Positions 61,677 through 64,000 of a stretch of DNA of 64,000 nt are shown piece by piece. The stretch is from Rutidosis leptorrhynchoides (taxonomy: Eukaryota > Streptophyta > Magnoliopsida > Asterales > Asteraceae): assembly GCF_046630445.1 (NCBI RefSeq), contig NC_092339.1:82255501-82319500 (forward strand). The letters run 5' to 3'. The notes under the pieces were generated by a model. It had not been told where the DNA came from. It saw only the letters and a program-made list of their open reading frames with translations, and did no database searches. The translations under genes were made by a program, and so were the position numbers. Position 1 is the stretch's first letter; each line of letters starts with the position of its first letter.

Positions 61677-63380
61677 GATTAATATTATTATTAATCTTAT
61701 TATTATTAATATTATTAATTAGTATTATACATAAAATACTACGACGAGGTTATGAGCGTGTCACTTTCAAAATGGTTTTCAAGCGGGATAGAGCTAAGGA
61801 AATTATGGGTTATTGCCAAGGAGGTTATGGGTAATGTTCGGTGGTATATTTGTGAATCAAACCTAGTGTTTATTATCTCCGTTACGTCTACGTACTTTCC
61901 TACAATATTGAATCTCAATACTGACACGTAAGCACTCATATCTTATCTTTTATATATTAATTATGTATCCATGTCTAGTGCTCGAGTATATATATTTATA
62001 TATGCTTGTATGCTAAATTTCGTCGTTAAACAGTTTATAATGAATCACAAATTAAATACATATATTACTGGTAAAAGGTATATGATATACATGTTTTTGG
62101 AAAGCTGGCGAAAAATCAATAACTTTTCATTTAGATATCGAATAGTTTCGATGAACGGATTAAAAGATATGATCAACCGAATTATGATTGACGTTAATTG
62201 AAATTGCTTTTGAATCTGGAATTAAGATTTAAACAACTTGTTTACAAGATTGATAAAGTGAACTTTTATATATTATCAACCGAGTAAATGAATCCTTATA
62301 TAAGGTACGTCTCGTTTGTTGAACTATTGTCAAAATTGACTTTTTGAAACAACATTGGATAACTTTTGTATGTCGATATCGAGCATTAGGATTGTGATAC
62401 ACTATGACCTGACCTAGCTTGATAGACATTTATTGACCAACATATGTTCTCTAGGTTGAGATCTACGATTATTTGATATTTCAAGTTTCGGTCACATTAC
62501 GATGAACAACTTTATGTGCTACTAAGGTGAGTTTCATATGCTCCCTTTTTAATTGCTTTTGCAATCTATATTTTTGGGCTGAGAATACATGCACTTTATT
62601 TTAAACGCAATGGATACAAGTACATACTAAATTCTACACTGAGTATAAACCGAAAATCCCTTAGCTTTGATAACTAGTAGCTGCCAGTACATAGGATATG
62701 GACTGGTGGGCGCGAATAACAGTATATGGATCCATAGTGCTTGATATCCCCGTCCGAGCTAGAGCGCTAGCCTTTTAACGAATGTGTGTTATTTGAGTTT
62801 AGGACACGTTGGTTTGCGTGTATTAAAACGAATGGGGTATTTATCATTATAACGTTAAAGTTTAGTTACCAGGGTGCTCTGTTACGTAGAATCTATTGAC
62901 AAACTTTTGATAAACGTTTCTGGATGAAACAACTAAAATCTTGTGATCCACTTTTATATACAGATTATGCGAACCACTAAAACTATGAACTCACCAACCT
63001 TTGTGTTGACACTTGTTAGCATGTTTATTCTCAGGTTTCCTAGAAGTCTTCCACTGTTTGCTTATATGTTAGACAAGCTATGTGCATGGATTCGTACATG
63101 GCATATTTTTCAAGGAAACGTTGCATTCACCAAATCATCACCATGTATCTTACTTTGACTGCATTGTCAACAGAAGTACTATTGTAAACTATTATTTACA
63201 GTGACTGTCTATATGTAGAAATCATCAGATGTCGAAAACCTTTGATTTAAATATTCATTTATGGTGTGCCTTTTCAAAAGAATGCAATGTTTATAAAACG
63301 TATCATATAGAGGTCAAATACCTCGTAATGAAATCGATGAATGACGTGTTCGTCCATATGGATTTGGAGCGATCGTCACA
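60748..63380 (+). repeat. N2: 3' LTR
   Basis: 2633 bp, with the same ends as 54737-57394. Palindromes and TATA at 61499-61574 (one base changed in each palindrome), TTA repeat at 61622-61675, candidate intron at 62527-63034. Followed by GAAAA. Confidence 0.93.
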
Positions 63381-63385
63381 GAAAA

Positions 63386-63833
63386 GATCTTTTTTTTTCA
63401 CTAGCTTTCCAAGGACATGCATATCTTATACCTTATCTCAACCGCAAGTGTAACTAATTCAAGATTCAACCTAACCTGTCTAAGGGCAATATCAAAAGTA
63501 CAAGCATACATAATCCTATATTCTCGAGCACTAGTCAGGGATACACTATTAATATATAAAAGTTAAGTTATGGGTGCTCACGTATCAATATTGAGATTCA
63601 ATATTGCAGGAAAGGTACGTAAACGCAATGGAGATGATAAACACTAGATTGACCTCACGAGCATACCCATGAAACATACCCATCACCTCCATAGCCATAA
63701 CCCATAATTTCTTTAGCCCTATCCCACTCATAAAACCCATGTTGCAATAACTCGCGCGTACCCATTGTCGTAGTATTTTATGTATAATACTAGTATTATC
63801 ACTCCTAATAATACTAATACTAATAATAATAAG

Positions 63834-63925
<92 letters not shown>

Positions 63926-64000
63926 TATAAATATAGAGAGAGTTCGGGAGAGATAGAGAGAAAAATGAATCAAAAAAGAAATACGAACGAGCTTTAAGGG
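63386..64000 (-). repeat. N1: 5' LTR, third segment, running off the right edge
   Basis: Aligns in reverse with N2's LTR at about 55590-56030 (for example around 63520-63620) but is clearly diverged. It holds a long TAA microsatellite at about 63838-63921, matching the TTA repeat of N2 in reverse, and should reach the TATA region just beyond base 64000. Confidence 0.75.
63838..63921. repeat. (TAA)n microsatellite in N1's LTR
   Basis: About 28 AAT/TAA units. Same relative position as the TTA repeats of N2's LTRs. Confidence 0.95.

Larger units (their letters stand above)
54737..63380 (+). mobile_element. Element N2: non-autonomous Tekay-related LTR element (LARD-like)
   Basis: 8.6 kb, with LTRs 54737-57394 and 60748-63380 and target duplication GAAAA (54732-54736, 63381-63385). 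The internal region of 3.35 kb keeps the Met primer site, a pre-gag ORF (57779-58225) and a polypurine tract like T's, but no recognisable protease, RT, RNase H or integrase. It would have depended on proteins of a related element. The LTRs differ at about 45 positions by eye (near 1.8 percent) plus TTA-repeat length, so it is of similar age to A and B. It is inserted, in opposite orientation, into the LTR of its relative N1. Confidence 0.9.
40180..64000 (-). mobile_element. Element N1: outermost Tekay-related LTR element, partly visible
   Basis: Minus-strand element whose 5' LTR starts outside the right edge and ends at 40829, followed by an initiator-tRNA-Met primer site (40815-40826), a leader and the head of a pre-gag ORF (40180-40394), where element O is inserted. 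The remainder is off the left edge. The LTR is split by the insertions of T (42165-54001) and N2 (54737-63380). LTR and pre-gag ORF are of N2's kind but clearly diverged, so N1 is the oldest layer. Whether N1 ever carried gag-pol cannot be seen. Confidence 0.8.

Overview
The window is nuclear DNA of a plant, made up almost entirely of LTR retrotransposons nested in one another. I see no host gene, tRNA, rRNA or CRISPR array. Evidence for a plant: Ty3/gypsy polyproteins of the Athila and Tekay (Del, chromovirus) clades, primer sites matching tRNA-Asp and initiator tRNA-Met, and long AT-rich LTRs of 2-3 kb. The style recalls large Asteraceae genomes, but that is memory-based inference.

Nesting, outermost first. 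N1 is a Tekay-related element on the minus strand. Only its 5' LTR and the start of its internal region are visible (40180-64000), and it runs past both window edges. Three elements sit inside N1. O, an Athila-type element (1-40179, minus, 3' end off the left edge), lies in N1's pre-gag ORF. T, a young Tekay element (42165-54001, minus), lies in N1's LTR. N2, a non-autonomous element of N1's own group (54737-63380, plus), also lies in N1's LTR. Inside O's protease region sits A (2937-35605, minus, Athila). Inside A's 3' ORF sits B (7328-23801, minus), of the same family as A. The main line is therefore four deep: N1 > O > A > B. Five-base target duplications support the insertions: AGTGC (O, visible side), ACGCC (A), GATGT (B), GTAAT (T), GAAAA (N2).

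A and B share one plan on the minus strand: 5' LTR, tRNA-Asp primer site (clear in B), long leader with a conserved hairpin block, gag-pol (Gag, PR, RT, RNase H, INT), a small zinc-knuckle ORF, an intron-like AT-rich stretch with donor and acceptor signals, an ATHILA ORF-1-like gene, 2 kb of untranslated DNA, polypurine tract, 3' LTR. T has LTRs of equal length, a pre-gag acidic/coiled-coil ORF, and Gag-Pol with a C-terminal chromodomain-like region. N2 keeps LTRs, primer site, pre-gag ORF and polypurine tract but has no recognisable Gag-Pol.

The most notable signals are non-coding. (1) The Athila LTRs and the Tekay-related N2 LTR share a U3 promoter module of about 230 bp: two palindromes about 32 bp apart, ending about 20 bp before a TATA box. 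(2) T, N1 and N2 LTRs each carry matching donor and acceptor signals for a putative intron of 472-508 nt. (3) A leader block of about 140 bp, with a hairpin showing a compensatory base-pair change, is conserved between O and A/B. (4) A/B repeat the palindrome pair inside the element, once just upstream of the 3' ORF. All elements are treated as fossils. LTR divergence was estimated by eye only.
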